Below are positions 63,452 to 64,000 of a stretch of DNA of 64,000 bases, piece after piece; position 1 is the first letter of the stretch; each line of letters begins with the position of its first letter. The stretch lies in assembly GCA_025358885.1 (NCBI GenBank), contig JANYHW010000178.1, forward strand, positions 25,757-89,756. Direction: 5' to 3'. Made by a program: the position numbers and the translations under genes. The stretch comes from Cytophagales bacterium (lineage in GTDB: Bacteria > Bacteroidota > Bacteroidia > Cytophagales > Cyclobacteriaceae). The notes beneath the pieces were generated by a model that saw nothing but the letters and a program-made list of their open reading frames with translations, was not told where the DNA came from and did not search any database.

Positions 63452-64000
63452 TCATTTCCTCTTTCTCTCATGAAACGCCCCCCTGAACTCCGGGTCTTCA
63501 TATCGTTTCTGCCGGTCAATCTCTTTCGCGATCATCTGCGCTTCGGGTAAAGGGGTGGGCTCCACAACTACCTCGGAGGGCAACTCTTTCACTGCGATCT
63601 TCTCATGCATAAGCTCCTCAATCTTCCCGACATGGTATTTTTCAGCGTCTGTTACAAACGTGATGGCTTTGCCCGTCTGAAAGGCGCGGCCCGTTCTTCC
63701 AATGCGATGGATGTAGTCCTCATAGAGCATAGGTACATCAAAATTAATGACATGTGAAACGTTGGTGACATCTATACCCCGTGAGGCCACATCGGTACTG
63801 ACCATAATCCTCAGTTCACCATTTTTGAATTCATTCATGGCGTTGATGCGGCTGTTCTGACCTTTGTTGGAATGAATCACTCTCGCGGAGCCAATTTTCT
63901 TTCTTTCGATAAATTTGAAAACGTCATTGGCTGAATCCTTGGTTCGGGTGAATATCATAATACGATTGAATATCTCCTTGTCCCGCAATACATACTCGAG
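63452..64000 (-). CDS. DEAD-box RNA helicase, C-terminal part (5' end beyond window)
   Basis: The frame runs through the window edge, so only ~182 C-terminal residues are seen and no start lies inside. The helicase C domain is clear: IMIFTRTKDSANDVFKFI, VIHSNKGQNSRINAM, STDVASRGIDVTNVSHVINFD and YIHRIGRTGRAFQTGKAITF. The short tail is charged, ending FRGAFHERKRK. It is a second DEAD-box helicase within 4 kb of the RhlE-type gene. The motif set is typical and intact as far as it can be seen. Confidence 0.92.
   Translation of the reverse strand, partial: LEYVLRDKEIFNRIMIFTRTKDSANDVFKFIERKKIGSARVIHSNKGQNSRINAMNEFKNGELRIMVSTDVASRGIDVTNVSHVINFDVPMLYEDYIHRIGRTGRAFQTGKAITFVTDAEKYHVGKIEELMHEKIAVKELPSEVVVEPTPLPEAQMIAKEIDRQKRYEDPEFRGAFHERKRK

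Overview
This window is a stretch of chromosome from a Bacteroidota bacterium, most likely a member of the Cytophagales (inference; no rRNA is present to confirm it). The evidence is a type IX secretion (T9SS) C-terminal sorting domain, several PD40/OmpA envelope proteins, Bacteroidota-restricted families (DUF4783, DUF2911, the conserved family often mislabelled 'ABC transporter ATPase'), a Rho factor with a long disordered insert, and repeated exact copies of the Bacteroidota -7 promoter motif TAnnTTTG close to start codons. Coding density is high and genes lie on both strands. I saw no rRNA, tRNA, CRISPR array, transposase or phage gene.

Layout. 1-7.2 kb: 3' part of a TPR histidine kinase, a stand-alone HisA paralogue that lacks a catalytic Asp, a PD40/OmpA-like protein, DUF2911, LOG phosphoribohydrolase, a PDZ aspartyl protease and a receiver-like protein. 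7.3-12.4 kb: a compact set consisting of a geranylgeranyl-reductase-like flavoprotein, an exported TIM-barrel protein, a UbiA prenyltransferase, a type III polyketide synthase and a methyltransferase. This looks like a route to a polyketide-isoprenoid lipid or quinone and is the best candidate for an undescribed pathway. 12.4-21 kb: LPP20-type lipoprotein, prfA, a fused 5-oxoprolinase/hydantoinase, and a 7TMR-DISM kinase/NarL-type regulator pair with a NarL-like inverted repeat upstream. 21.4-26.3 kb: a very large T9SS cargo gene (NHL propeller plus Ig-like repeats) interrupted by one in-frame TAG, then a small lipoprotein.

26.3-40.9 kb: a ~1570-residue exported protein of unknown function, prmA, an exported RidA, tag, a tight DinB/ATP-grasp/LysE operon, YHS protein, recX, nadC, DUF4783, gpmI and its conserved partner. 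40.9-52 kb: an envelope block with a PorE-like PD40/OmpA lipoprotein, an S9 peptidase, and a secreted TPR-CHAT protease closely linked to another PD40/OmpA protein. 52-64 kb: mostly housekeeping (AIR synthase, TrmH-type methyltransferase, mutS, two DEAD-box helicases, serS, rho), plus a membrane LytTR regulator and small exported proteins.

The main themes are envelope surveillance and secretion (three PD40/OmpA proteins, two exported proteases, sensor kinases, T9SS cargo), a polyketide/prenyl lipid module, and core metabolism and information genes. Assignments rest on motifs read from the translated sequence; no database search was possible.
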